A stretch of DNA of 10,244 nt from Leclercia sp. UBA7405 (GTDB taxonomy: Bacteria > Pseudomonadota > Gammaproteobacteria > Enterobacterales > Enterobacteriaceae): the NCBI GenBank assembly GCA_002469605.1, contig DKMV01000284.1, positions 1 through 10,244 on the forward strand, in the 5' to 3' direction. The position numbers and the translations under genes were made by a program. A model generated the notes under the pieces. It was given only the letters and a program-made list of their open reading frames with translations. It made no database searches and was not told the DNA's origin. Shown here piece by piece: positions 1-7,554 of this stretch. Each line of letters begins with the position of its first letter. The first letter of the stretch is position 1.

Positions 1-1
1 C

Positions 2-289
2 GGCGGCTTCTGGGAAAACATTCCGCGCGTGCTGCCGGAAAACACCCAGGCGGTGATCGACGAGGCCTCCTGGCAGTGGCCAGCGGTGTTTAACTGGCTG
101 CAGGATGCCGGCAACGTGAGCGACCACGAAATGTACCGCACCTTTAACTGCGGCGTAGGCATGATTATCGCCCTGCCGGCGGCAGAAGCGGATAAAGCCG
201 TTGAGCTGATGAAGGCCAAAGGTGAAAACGCGTGGAAAATCGGGACTATCAAAGCTTCTGATTCCGAAGAGCGTGTGGTTATTGCATGA
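2..289 (+). CDS. purM: Phosphoribosylformylglycinamidine cyclo-ligase (AIR synthetase), C-terminal part
   Basis: This is the C-terminal 95 residues of AIR synthetase, which closes the imidazole ring of FGAM with ATP to give AIR in cytosolic purine synthesis. The reading frame is open from the window edge, so the gene starts upstream. The visible part opens with [12 protein letters not shown], a conserved PurM segment, and continues with [12 protein letters not shown] and, near the end, [17 protein letters not shown]. These match the E. coli PurM C terminus as I recall it, in both order and length. The stop codon TGA (287-289) overlaps the purN start in ATGA, so the two genes are translationally linked in the usual purMN operon. 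The promoter and any PurR operator lie outside the window. Identification is secure; only the N-terminal part is missing. Confidence 0.97.
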   Translation, partial: GGFWENIPRVLPENTQAVIDEASWQWPAVFNWLQDAGNVSDHEMYRTFNCGVGMIIALPAAEADKAVELMKAKGENAWKIGTIKASDSEERVVIA

Positions 290-927
290 AGAATATTGTG
301 GTGCTCATTTCCGGTAACGGAAGTAATTTGCAGGCCATCATTGATGGCTGTAAGCAGAAGAAAATTAACGGCACCCTCCGCGCAGTATTCAGTAACAAGG
401 CCGACGCGTTCGGCCTTGAGCGCGCCCGCGAGGCCGGTATTGCCGCGCACGCGCTCGAAGCGAGCCAGTTCTCCAGCCGCGAGGCCTTTGACCGCGAGCT
501 GGTGCAGGAGATCGACGCCTACGCGCCGGACCTAGTGGTGCTGGCCGGCTACATGCGGATCCTCAGCCCGGCCTTTGTGGCCCACTACGCCGGGCGGCTG
601 TTAAATATCCACCCTTCCCTGTTGCCCAAATACCCAGGTCTGCACACCCACCGCCAGGTGCTGGAGAACGGTGATACCGAGCATGGTACCTCTGTCCACT
701 TCGTTACCGATGAGCTGGACGGCGGTCCGGTGATCCTGCAGGCCAAAGTACCGGTCTTCGACGGCGACAGCGAAGAGGAGATCACCGCCCGCGTACAGAC
801 GCAGGAGCACGCCATCTATCCGCTGGTGGTTAGCTGGTTTGTTGACGGGCGTCTGCAGATGCGCGACAACGCAGCCTGGCTTGACGGCGTGCGGTTGCCC
901 CCTGAAGGCCATGCCTGCGATGACTGA
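286..927 (+). CDS. purN: Phosphoribosylglycinamide formyltransferase 1 (GAR transformylase)
   Basis: PurN transfers the formyl group of 10-formyltetrahydrofolate to GAR, giving FGAR, in cytosolic purine synthesis. The protein is 213 residues, one longer than E. coli PurN because of an extra Lys at position 2. The phosphate-binding loop ISGNGSN is at residues 8-14. The catalytic trio corresponding to Asn106, His108 and Asp144 of E. coli is intact as N107 and H109 (in [14 protein letters not shown]) and D145 (in DELDGGPV). The start is fixed by the ATGA overlap with purM. There is no strong Shine-Dalgarno sequence before it, so translational coupling to purM is likely. An intrinsic terminator follows 9 nt after the stop, ending the purMN operon. 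Family and function are certain on sequence grounds; regulation is inferred from the operon. Confidence 0.98.
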   Translation: MKNIVVLISGNGSNLQAIIDGCKQKKINGTLRAVFSNKADAFGLERAREAGIAAHALEASQFSSREAFDRELVQEIDAYAPDLVVLAGYMRILSPAFVAHYAGRLLNIHPSLLPKYPGLHTHRQVLENGDTEHGTSVHFVTDELDGGPVILQAKVPVFDGDSEEEITARVQTQEHAIYPLVVSWFVDGRLQMRDNAAWLDGVRLPPEGHACDD

Positions 928-936
928 TGCACTACC

Positions 937-960
937 AAGCCGGCAGCCGCCGGCTTTTTA
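937..960 (+). terminator. Intrinsic terminator of purMN
   Basis: AAGCCGGC (937-944) and GCCGGCTT (949-956) form a perfect 8-bp stem with a 4-nt AGCC loop, running directly into a T-rich tail (TTTTTATTA). The hairpin begins 9 nt after the purN stop. It has the form of a standard rho-independent terminator and separates purMN from ppk-ppx. Confidence 0.9.
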
Positions 961-1022
961 TTATCCGCTTTCGTAAAACCTGCATAAAAATCATGTGCTT
1001 TAATCGCCTTTTTCCTGCTGTA

Positions 1023-1051
1023 TTGTCGGTTAACTGTCATACTTTTGTGGC
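1023..1051 (+). promoter_or_regulatory. Possible tandem Pho box (PhoB site) upstream of ppk
   Basis: Three 7-bp elements repeat with the 11-bp period of PhoB half-sites: TTGTCGG (1023-1029), CTGTCAT (1034-1040, a perfect consensus half-site) and TTGTGGC (1045-1051). They are separated by the AT-rich 4-bp spacers TTAA and ACTT. The outer two are degenerate (TGTC and TGT cores). A Pho box upstream of ppk has been reported in Klebsiella, as I recall, so the position is sensible. Control by phosphate starvation is an inference from the motif. Confidence 0.5.
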
Positions 1052-1056
1052 ACAGT

Positions 1057-1086
1057 TGGACATATCGTGGCAATGCTCGCCATAAT
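1057..1086 (+). promoter_or_regulatory. Candidate sigma70 promoter for ppk-ppx
   Basis: TGGACA (1057-1062, 5 of 6 to the -35 consensus) and CATAAT (1081-1086, 5 of 6 to the -10) are separated by 18 bp. This would start transcription near 1093, about 47 nt before the ppk ATG. An alternative PhoB-driven start could use CATATC (1061-1066), which lies 9 bp beyond the last Pho half-site. No start site has been mapped here; the call rests on motif match only. Confidence 0.45.
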
Positions 1087-1087
1087 A

Positions 1088-1113
1088 AGGACGAGACGGA
1101 TTAACCACGTCCT
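1088..1113 (+). repeat. Inverted repeat in the ppk leader
   Basis: AGGACG (1088-1093) and CGTCCT (1108-1113) are perfect 6-bp inverted arms around a 14-nt loop. It would form an RNA hairpin only if transcription starts upstream of it, for example from a PhoB-type start near 1073. With the 1057-1086 promoter the left arm would be almost wholly untranscribed. A role in protein binding or leader folding is possible but unproven. Confidence 0.3.
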
Positions 1114-1139
1114 GTGATTGAACTGGAGTGTGAGTTGTA

Positions 1140-3200
1140 ATGGGTCAGGAAAAGTTATACATCGAGAAAGAGCTAAGCTGGTTAGCATTCAACGAACGTG
1201 TACTTCAGGAAGCGGCGGACAAAACTAACCCGCTGATTGAACGTATGCGTTTTCTGGGGATCTACTCCAACAACCTGGATGAGTTCTATAAAGTCCGCTT
1301 TGCCGAGCTGAAGCGCAGGATCATTATCAGCGAGGAGCAGGGGTTAAACTCCACCTCGCGCCATCTGCTTGGCAAGATTCAGTCCCGGGTACTAAAAGCC
1401 GACCAGGAATTCGACGGACTGTATAACGAATTGCTGCTGGAGATGGCACGCAATCAGATCTTCCTTATCAACGAACGCCAGCTCTCCGTGAATCAACAGA
1501 GCTGGCTACGTCATTACTTCAAGCAGTACCTTCGCCAGCACATTACGCCGATCCTTATCAATCGTGAAACCGATCTGGTGCAGTTCCTGAAGGATGATTA
1601 CACCTATCTGGCGGTAGAGATCATCCGTGGCGACAATATCCGTTACGCCCTGCTGGAGATCCCCTCCGACAAGGTGCCGCGCTTCGTCAACCTGCCGCCG
1701 GAGACGCCGCGCCGCCGCAAGCCGATGATCCTGCTGGATAACATTCTGCGCTACTGCCTGGATGATATCTTTAAAGGCTTCTTCGACTACGATGCGCTGA
1801 ACGCCTACTCTATGAAGATGACCCGTGACGCCGAATATGACCTGGTGCACGAGATGGAAGCGAGCCTGATGGAGCTGATGTCCTCCAGCCTGAAGCAGCG
1901 CCTGACGGCGGAGCCGGTGCGCTTTGTCTACCAGCGCGACATGCCGGACGCCATGGTGGAGATGCTGCGCGAGAAGCTGACCATCTCCCGCTATGACTCC
2001 ATCGTGCCGGGCGGCCGCTACCATAACTTTAAAGATTTTATTGGCTTCCCGAACGTGGGCAAAGCCAACCTGGTGAACAAGCCGCTGCCGCGCCTGCGCC
2101 ATATCTGGTTCGATAAGTTCCGCAACGGCTTTGACGCTATCCGCGAACGCGATGTGCTGCTCTACTACCCCTACCACACCTTTGAGCACGTGCTTGAACT
2201 GATGCGCCAGGCATCGTTCGACCCGAACGTGCTGGCCATCAAAATCAACATTTACCGCGTGGCGAAAGATTCGCGCATCATTGATGCCATGATCCATGCC
2301 GCCCACAACGGTAAAAAAGTGACCGTGGTGGTGGAGCTGCAGGCACGCTTCGATGAAGAGGCCAACATCCACTGGGCGCGCCGCCTGACCGAAGCGGGCG
2401 TGCACGTCATCTTCTCCGCGCCGGGGCTGAAAATTCACGCCAAGTTGTTCCTGATCTCCCGCAAAGAGGGCGATGAAGTGGTGCGCTATGCCCATATCGG
2501 CACCGGCAACTTCAACGAGAAAACCGCACGTATTTACACCGACTACTCGCTGCTGACCGCCGATGCCCGCATTACCAATGAAGTACGCCGGGTATTCAAC
2601 TTTATCGAAAACCCTTACCGCCCGGTGAGCTTCGACTATCTGCTGGTTTCGCCGCAAAACTCTCGTCGTCTGCTGTATGACATGATCGACCGTGAGATTG
2701 CCAATGCGCAGCAGGGGCTGCCGGCCGGCATCACCCTCAAGCTAAACAACCTGGTGGATAAAGGGCTGGTGGATCGGCTGTATGCCGCATCGGGATCCGG
2801 CGTGCAGGTTAACCTGCTGATCCGCGGGATGTGCTCGCTGATCCCTGAACTGGAAGGCATCAGCGATAATATTCGCGTGATTAGTATCGTTGACCGCTAT
2901 CTGGAGCACGATCGCATCTATATTTTTGATAACGGCGGCGATAAACAGGTCTATCTCTCCTCCGCAGACTGGATGACCCGTAACATAGACTACCGTATCG
3001 AAGTGGCGACGCCGCTGCTCGATCCGCGTCTTAAACAACGCATTCTGGATATCATTGAAATTCTGTTCAGTGATACTGTAAAAGCACGCTATATCGATAA
3101 AGAACTGAGTAACCGCTATGTGCCGCGCGGCAACCGCCGCAAAGTACGGGCACAGCTGGCGATTTACGACTATATCAAATCACTCGAGCAACCCGATTAA
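1140..3200 (+). CDS. ppk: Polyphosphate kinase 1
   Basis: PPK1 reversibly polymerises the gamma-phosphate of ATP into inorganic polyphosphate at the inner face of the membrane. The 686-residue protein keeps the family order: N-terminal helical domain (about 1-105), head domain (about 106-315) and two phospholipase D-like catalytic domains (about 315-500 and 501-686). The autophosphorylated histidine is H433 in LKIHAKLF, equivalent to E. coli H435. H452 in [14 protein letters not shown] and H590 in RYLEHDRIY match the other two active-site histidines. The constant -2 shift comes from absence of two residues (Ala-Gln in E. coli, from memory) between K326 and F327 in FDKFRNGF. The start is the ATG heading [14 protein letters not shown], with GGAG 11 nt and GTGAG 5 nt upstream. 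It is first in an operon with ppx, which lies 3 nt downstream. Confidence 0.98.
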   Translation: MGQEKLYIEKELSWLAFNERVLQEAADKTNPLIERMRFLGIYSNNLDEFYKVRFAELKRRIIISEEQGLNSTSRHLLGKIQSRVLKADQEFDGLYNELLLEMARNQIFLINERQLSVNQQSWLRHYFKQYLRQHITPILINRETDLVQFLKDDYTYLAVEIIRGDNIRYALLEIPSDKVPRFVNLPPETPRRRKPMILLDNILRYCLDDIFKGFFDYDALNAYSMKMTRDAEYDLVHEMEASLMELMSSSLKQRLTAEPVRFVYQRDMPDAMVEMLREKLTISRYDSIVPGGRYHNFKDFIGFPNVGKANLVNKPLPRLRHIWFDKFRNGFDAIRERDVLLYYPYHTFEHVLELMRQASFDPNVLAIKINIYRVAKDSRIIDAMIHAAHNGKKVTVVVELQARFDEEANIHWARRLTEAGVHVIFSAPGLKIHAKLFLISRKEGDEVVRYAHIGTGNFNEKTARIYTDYSLLTADARITNEVRRVFNFIENPYRPVSFDYLLVSPQNSRRLLYDMIDREIANAQQGLPAGITLKLNNLVDKGLVDRLYAASGSGVQVNLLIRGMCSLIPELEGISDNIRVISIVDRYLEHDRIYIFDNGGDKQVYLSSADWMTRNIDYRIEVATPLLDPRLKQRILDIIEILFSDTVKARYIDKELSNRYVPRGNRRKVRAQLAIYDYIKSLEQPD

Positions 3201-3203
3201 CCT

Positions 3204-4745
3204 ATGCCGATAAACGATAAGACCCCACGACCGCAGGAGTTCGCCGCGGTCGACCTTGGTTCTAACAGCTTCCACATGGTCATTGCCCGCGAGGTCGATG
3301 GCGCGATGCAGATCATCGGCCGCCTGAAGCAGCGCGTCCACCTGGCCGATGGCCTCGATGAGCACAACATGCTCAGCGAAGAGGCCATCGAGCGCGGGCT
3401 GAACTGCCTGTCGCTGTTTGCTGAACGTCTGCAGGGTTTTACCGCGTCGAGCGTCTGTATTGTGGGTACCCACACGCTGCGCCAGGCGCTGAATGCCTCT
3501 GATTTTCTCAAGCGGGCCGAGAAGGTCATTCCCTACCCTATCGAGATTATCTCCGGCAACGAAGAGGCGCGTCTGATCTTTATGGGTGTTGAACACACCC
3601 AGCCGGAGAAAGGACGTAAGCTGGTGATTGATATCGGGGGCGGCTCTACCGAGCTGGTCATCGGTGAAAACTTCGAGCCGCATCTGGTTGAAAGCCGCCG
3701 GATGGGCTGCGTCAGCTTCGCCCAGCTCTATTTCCCGGGCGGCGCCATCAGCCGTGAAAACTTCCAGCGCGCGCGCATGGCGGCGGTTCAGAAGCTGGAA
3801 AGCCTGGCATGGCAGTACCGAATTCAGGGCTGGAACGTGGCGCTGGGCGCCTCTGGCAGCATCAAAGCCGCGCATGAAGTGCTGCTGGCGATGGGCGAAA
3901 AAGATGGTTTTATCACCCCTGAACGTCTGACCATGCTGACGGACGAAGTGCTGAAACATAAAAATTTCGACGCCCTGAGCCTGCCGGGCCTCTCCGATGA
4001 ACGCAAAGGGGTGTTCGTGCCGGGGCTGGCTATCCTGTGCGGCGTCTTTGATGCGTTGGCTATCCGTGAGTTGCGCCTTTCCGACGGCGCGCTGCGCGAA
4101 GGGGTACTCTATGAGATGGAGGGCCGTTTCCGCCACCAGGATATCCGCAGCCGTACCGCCCAGAGCCTGGCGAATCAGTACAATATTGACCGGGAACAGG
4201 CGCGTCGCGTACTGGAAACCACTACCCACATGTACGAGCAGTGGGAAGCCCAGAACCCGAAACTGGCGCATCCGCAGCTCACTGCCTTGCTGAAATGGGC
4301 GGCGATGCTGCACGAAGTGGGTCTGAACATCAACCACAGCGGCATGCACCGCCACTCGGCCTATATTCTGCAAAACAGCGATCTGCCCGGCTTTAACCAG
4401 GAGCAGCAGGCGATGATGGCCACCCTGGTGCGCTATCACCGTAAAGCCGTCAAGCTTGACGATCTGCCGCGCTTTACCCTGTTCAAGAAGAAGCAGTTCC
4501 TGCCGCTGATCCAGCTGTTACGTCTGGGCGTGCTGCTCAACAATCAGCGCCAGGCCACCACCACCCCGCCGACGCTGACGCTCACCACCGACGATAATCA
4601 CTGGACGCTGAGCTTCCCCCACGACTGGTTCAGCCAGAATGCGCTGGTGTTGCTGGATCTGGAGCGTGAGCAGCAATACTGGAGCGCGGTCACCGGCTGG
4701 TGCCTCAAAATCGAAGAAGAGCGCTCACCGGACGTCGCAGCCTGA
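3204..4745 (+). CDS. ppx: Exopolyphosphatase (Ppx/GppA family)
   Basis: Ppx removes terminal phosphates processively from long polyphosphate chains, opposing Ppk. The 513-residue length equals E. coli Ppx. The ASKHA-fold phosphate loops are present as DLGSNSFHM (residues 17-25) and DIGGGSTEL (143-151). The catalytic glutamate is E121 in [12 protein letters not shown]-terminal HD-like helical domain follows (about 310-513), with [18 protein letters not shown]. The ending [12 protein letters not shown] resembles the E. coli tail. The ATG lies 3 nt after the ppk stop and has no clear Shine-Dalgarno sequence, so translation is probably coupled to ppk. The gene converges on pdeF with 8 nt between stop codons, and the operon's terminator hairpin begins 6 nt after the ppx stop. 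GppA is the paralogue to exclude; adjacency to ppk settles the choice. Confidence 0.98.
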   Translation: MPINDKTPRPQEFAAVDLGSNSFHMVIAREVDGAMQIIGRLKQRVHLADGLDEHNMLSEEAIERGLNCLSLFAERLQGFTASSVCIVGTHTLRQALNASDFLKRAEKVIPYPIEIISGNEEARLIFMGVEHTQPEKGRKLVIDIGGGSTELVIGENFEPHLVESRRMGCVSFAQLYFPGGAISRENFQRARMAAVQKLESLAWQYRIQGWNVALGASGSIKAAHEVLLAMGEKDGFITPERLTMLTDEVLKHKNFDALSLPGLSDERKGVFVPGLAILCGVFDALAIRELRLSDGALREGVLYEMEGRFRHQDIRSRTAQSLANQYNIDREQARRVLETTTHMYEQWEAQNPKLAHPQLTALLKWAAMLHEVGLNINHSGMHRHSAYILQNSDLPGFNQEQQAMMATLVRYHRKAVKLDDLPRFTLFKKKQFLPLIQLLRLGVLLNNQRQATTTPPTLTLTTDDNHWTLSFPHDWFSQNALVLLDLEREQQYWSAVTGWCLKIEEERSPDVAA

Positions 4746-4750
4746 GTGTG

Positions 4751-4784
4751 GGATCAGGCGCTCTCGGGGAGCGTCTGATCCTTT
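4751..4784 (+). terminator. Terminator hairpin between convergent ppk-ppx and pdeF
   Basis: A 13-bp stem is formed by 4751-4763 (GGATCAGGCGCTC) and 4769-4781 (GAGCGTCTGATCC), with one G-U pair and a 5-nt loop, followed by TTT then GCC. The stem is strong but the T tract is short. Most of the structure lies inside the last codons of pdeF, and the pdeF stop codon (4754-4756) sits in the left arm. On the minus strand no T tract follows, so it probably serves mainly ppk-ppx. Confidence 0.7.
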
Positions 4785-7003
4785 GCCAGATTTTCCAGTA
4801 ATTCCGGCCTGCCGATAAAATAGCCCTGCAGATAGTCAATTCCCAGCGCCGCCGCCGCGTCGCGAATAGCTTCGCTTTCGACGTACTCTGCGACCACCAG
4901 CATTTTTTTCATCCGCGCCAGGTGGCAAATAGAGGCCACAATCTGGTAATCGAAGCTGTTGCTCACAATGTTGCGGATAAAACTGCCGTCGATCTTCAGG
5001 ATGTCGGCATCCACATTTTTCAGGCGGGCGTAGCTCGCGTAGCCCGTGCCAAAATCATCAATAGCGATTCGACACCCCATCTTCTGCAGCTGGCCCACAA
5101 TCTGATTTGCCAGCCCGGCGTTGCCAAAGCTGCTGCACTCGGTGATCTCCAGAATCAACTGCCAGGGTTCAATCGCGTAGGTTTGCAGCAGGCGCGTCAC
5201 CTCCAGCGGCAGCTGGGCCCGGCAGATAGAGCTGGGAGAGAGATTAATAGCAAAACGCTTGCCCGGCATGCTATCCCGGTTCGCCGCCATAAACTGCAGC
5301 GTCTTTTCCAGCACCCACAAATCAATGCGCGACGAGAGGCCAAACTCCTGCGCGACGGGCAGGAAGAGATCCGGCGAGATCATCTCCCCCCGATCGTCGT
5401 GCATCCGCAGCAGCACTTCATGATAGTGATCGCCGCGCATCCCCTGCACGGGCTGCGCCATCAGGGTAAAGGCATCGTGCTCCAGCGCGTACTGCAGGCG
5501 GTTCATCATCTCAACTTTGTCTTTCAGCCCGCGCTGCAAATTGATGGCACCACGCTGCTGCAGATTTTCAGGATGACAGGTGGAGAGGGACAAATCGGCA
5601 ACGGTGCTCAGCTCGCCCAGCAGCAGATAGAGGTGCACCACCGGGGAGCGCACGTAGCAATAACTAACGCCCACCTGCGGCTGCAGCGGCATGCCGTCCC
5701 AGTAAAAACGAAAACGCTTGATGTGCTGATCCAGCTCTTCGATGCGCAGCTGATGCGACTCGGTATTGAGGCGCAGCGCCAGATCGTGACCCGACAGCTG
5801 ATAAACGCACTCATCCGACTGCAGGTAGCCGTTCAGCCATTCGGCGATCTGCTGCTTGTACTGGATACGCAGAAGAATGCCATAGTTACGCCCCAGCACT
5901 TCCAGCTCGGGGATGCGCAGAAAACAGAGCACGGACCAGGGTTTCTTGCCTAAGGCGCGGTTCAGCGCCCGCAGGTTAGGCATATGAACCACCGGATCGA
6001 GGAAAGCCAGGCGACGGGCACGGACGGTAATAGACCGCTGACGCGAAGCCAGCATCGCCATATAGACCACCACAAAGGTAAAGACCAGGTAGCTGGAAGA
6101 AGTGATGGTGAGCTGAATATCGTAGCCTGCCGACATAGGGATATAGCGATGGAAGTAGTGAATAGCGACGATCAATATTGGCGTCCAGAGAAGCGCGATA
6201 AGCTTATGACCAAAGCGCATCGATCCCCAGAGCATCACCGGCATGATCAACGACAGCGTATAGTTGGTACTGAAGATAGTGCTGTTTTCGGTCATGGGCC
6301 ACAGCAGCATACTCAACAAAACGCTGTTGATGGCCAGCCAGGACAGTATCTCCAGCACCGTCACTTTGTTGTCAATCTGCGTGCGTATCTGCGACCAGAG
6401 GCTGCGCAGATAGCGGGGGTGCCGGATAATACGGATCAACATATAGCTGAAGGGTACCCCGGTCAGGCAGCCCACCAGCAGCCCCTGATAATTTATCAGC
6501 AGCCGAATGCCGGAGGTGGCGAGCCCCGCCAGCCTGAACCGGCTTTCGTAAAGGCCCAGATAGAGCGCAAACTGGAACAACAGGAAGAAAATCGTCGCCG
6601 GACAGAACATTTGCCAGAACAGGCGTGACGCCATCAGCCGCGGATCGCCATAGGCAACCATATTGCGCCGGGGGGTAAAGACCCGGTATCCGCCCCAGCT
6701 GAAGATCAGCGGAATGAGAAAATGGGCGATGGCAATAGCGGTAGTGTAGCCGCCAACGTTAAGGTAGTAGTGAAGAAAGAGTGCCAGCACGATACCCGGC
6801 ACCGCCTTCAGCCCGTAAAAAAGCATTAGCGCCAGTAAAAAGGCCAGCGGCATATAATAGAGCACCACCAGGCTGCCCTCTATTTGCGTATAGGTGGTGG
6901 CATGGCGCATTAGCGGCAGGAGCAGCACGGGCAGCAGCAGAGGCAATGCCCACCAGCGATCTTTATATTGTTGGTATAACGAAATAATAGTCATAGATGC
7001 CAT
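4754..7003 (-). CDS. pdeF: Membrane-bound cyclic-di-GMP phosphodiesterase PdeF (YfgF)
   Basis: PdeF hydrolyses c-di-GMP to pGpG. From the ATG at 7003 the protein is 749 residues (E. coli 747). About ten membrane segments in a MASE1-like sensor region fill residues 14-320. A GGDEF-like domain (about 335-475) has lost its signature: GHDLA (405-409) stands in its place. The EAL domain is about 495-740, with EVL (529-531) for EAL. It keeps N587 in INLSPSS, E619 in LILEITE, DDFGTG (649-654), K670 in ILKIDGS, AEYVES (705-710) and QGYF (726-729), so phosphodiesterase activity is expected. E. coli YfgF has the same degenerate GGDEF and is reported active. Starts: GTG at 7021 lacks a ribosome site; ATG at 7003 has GGGA 4 nt upstream; ATG at 6994 aligns exactly with the E. 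coli start. I chose 7003; 6994 is nearly as good. Confidence 0.95.
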   Translation of the reverse strand: MASMTIISLYQQYKDRWWALPLLLPVLLLPLMRHATTYTQIEGSLVVLYYMPLAFLLALMLFYGLKAVPGIVLALFLHYYLNVGGYTTAIAIAHFLIPLIFSWGGYRVFTPRRNMVAYGDPRLMASRLFWQMFCPATIFFLLFQFALYLGLYESRFRLAGLATSGIRLLINYQGLLVGCLTGVPFSYMLIRIIRHPRYLRSLWSQIRTQIDNKVTVLEILSWLAINSVLLSMLLWPMTENSTIFSTNYTLSLIMPVMLWGSMRFGHKLIALLWTPILIVAIHYFHRYIPMSAGYDIQLTITSSSYLVFTFVVVYMAMLASRQRSITVRARRLAFLDPVVHMPNLRALNRALGKKPWSVLCFLRIPELEVLGRNYGILLRIQYKQQIAEWLNGYLQSDECVYQLSGHDLALRLNTESHQLRIEELDQHIKRFRFYWDGMPLQPQVGVSYCYVRSPVVHLYLLLGELSTVADLSLSTCHPENLQQRGAINLQRGLKDKVEMMNRLQYALEHDAFTLMAQPVQGMRGDHYHEVLLRMHDDRGEMISPDLFLPVAQEFGLSSRIDLWVLEKTLQFMAANRDSMPGKRFAINLSPSSICRAQLPLEVTRLLQTYAIEPWQLILEITECSSFGNAGLANQIVGQLQKMGCRIAIDDFGTGYASYARLKNVDADILKIDGSFIRNIVSNSFDYQIVASICHLARMKKMLVVAEYVESEAIRDAAAALGIDYLQGYFIGRPELLENLAKDQTLPESA

Positions 7004-7102
7004 TTGTTCCCGATCGTCCACAAGGGTGATTTCAGACAGGCATCCAACCTGACGCTTAAGCCGTGCCAGCCAGAAGTGTGCCGGACGGGAAGAAGAGCAA
7101 AG

Positions 7103-7143
7103 ATTTTATTAAGCAATGACCAGCAATGGTTGACCTAAATCAA
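7103..7143 (-). promoter_or_regulatory. Class II FNR-dependent promoter of pdeF
   Basis: TTGAC-CTAA-ATCAA (7130-7143) matches the FNR consensus TTGAT-N4-ATCAA in 9 of 10 positions. On the minus strand TAAAAT (7108 down to 7103) matches the -10 consensus in 5 of 6. A start near 7095-7096 places the centre of the FNR box (7136.5) at about -41, the class II position. E. coli yfgF is reported to be expressed anaerobically from a class II FNR-dependent promoter, so sequence and literature agree. No start site has been mapped in this organism. Confidence 0.8.
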
Positions 7144-7279
7144 ACTTTTTAATATCCGGAAAGAATAATCACATTTTCTCACGATATTTTTGTTCTAATT
7201 ATCAATAGCGTAAATAAAGCCTTTAATATTTATAACAACGGACAATTTATTTGCTGACGGAATTTTACATTCACGATAA

Positions 7280-7308
7280 TTGACCCCGCTTCGCCGCTGT
7301 GACTTAAT
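7280..7308 (+). promoter_or_regulatory. Candidate extended -10 promoter for yfgG
   Basis: TTGACC (7280-7285, 5 of 6) and CTTAAT (7303-7308, 4 of 6) are separated by 17 bp. TG lies at 7300-7301, one base before the hexamer, as in extended -10 promoters. Transcription would start near 7315, about 32 nt before the yfgG start. The call rests on motif match only. Confidence 0.45.
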
Positions 7309-7346
7309 GAGCCTGTCGCCCTTAGGGTATTATCTGGAAAAACATA

Positions 7347-7535
7347 GTGAGTCAGGCCACACGTATGCGAAAACGACATCGGTTTAACACTCGGATGACG
7401 CGCATCATTTTATTAATCAGCTTCCTCTTTTTCTTCGGCCGCTTCGTCTACTCCTCGATTGGCGCCTGGTATCATCATCAGGACAAGCTCGAATCGCAGC
7501 AAACCTCTCTCGGCATTGGGCCAGGCGTGCGGTAA
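7347..7535 (+). CDS. yfgG: Small membrane protein YfgG (DUF2633)
   Basis: This 62-residue protein resembles E. coli YfgG (63 residues, from memory) along most of its length. A basic N-terminal stretch (MRKRHRFNTRMTR, residues 7-19) precedes one hydrophobic segment (about 20-37, ILLISFLFFFGRFVYSS). A polar C-terminal tail with HHQDKLESQQ follows. By the positive-inside rule the N terminus should be cytoplasmic. The start is GTG at 7347, with GGA 8 nt upstream, giving MSQATRM as in E. coli; ATG at 7365 is the alternative. It is divergent from pdeF, as in E. coli, and ends 19 nt from the convergent LysR-type gene. I can assign the family but not a biochemical function. Confidence 0.88.
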   Translation: MSQATRMRKRHRFNTRMTRIILLISFLFFFGRFVYSSIGAWYHHQDKLESQQTSLGIGPGVR

Positions 7536-7554
7536 GTTTTCCGTCCACCATGTG

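Larger units (their letters stand above)
7004..7346. other. AT-rich divergent intergenic region between pdeF and yfgG
   Basis: No gene is visible in these roughly 340 bases. The central part (about 7100-7280) is clearly richer in A and T than anything else in the window. It holds the FNR box and -10 element for pdeF and a separate promoter candidate for yfgG, both listed separately. The pdeF leader would be about 92 nt. The AT-rich stretch between the two promoters may bind a nucleoid protein such as H-NS; that is a guess from composition. I saw no strong hairpin with a T tract that would suggest a small RNA. Confidence 0.6.

Noticed and set aside
1506..2657. Long open frame of 383 codons on the minus strand opposite ppk
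   Set aside because: It is antisense to the conserved ppk catalytic domains. Its translation is rich in His, Val and Gln in the way produced by the reverse complement of GC-rich coding sequence, and no family is recognisable.
3180..4439. Long open frame of 419 codons on the minus strand opposite ppx
   Set aside because: It covers almost the whole of ppx in antisense, has the same low-information composition and no recognisable domain. ppx itself is full length and conserved.
4922..6628. Open frames of 343 and 214 codons on the plus strand opposite pdeF
   Set aside because: Both are antisense to the EAL, GGDEF-like and membrane parts of pdeF, and the translations are His/Gln/Arg-rich without domains.
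7299..7315. Possible CRP site (TGTGA) upstream of yfgG
   Set aside because: Only one half-site is present; the other arm (TCACA at the right spacing) is missing, and the stretch is better read as an extended -10 promoter.
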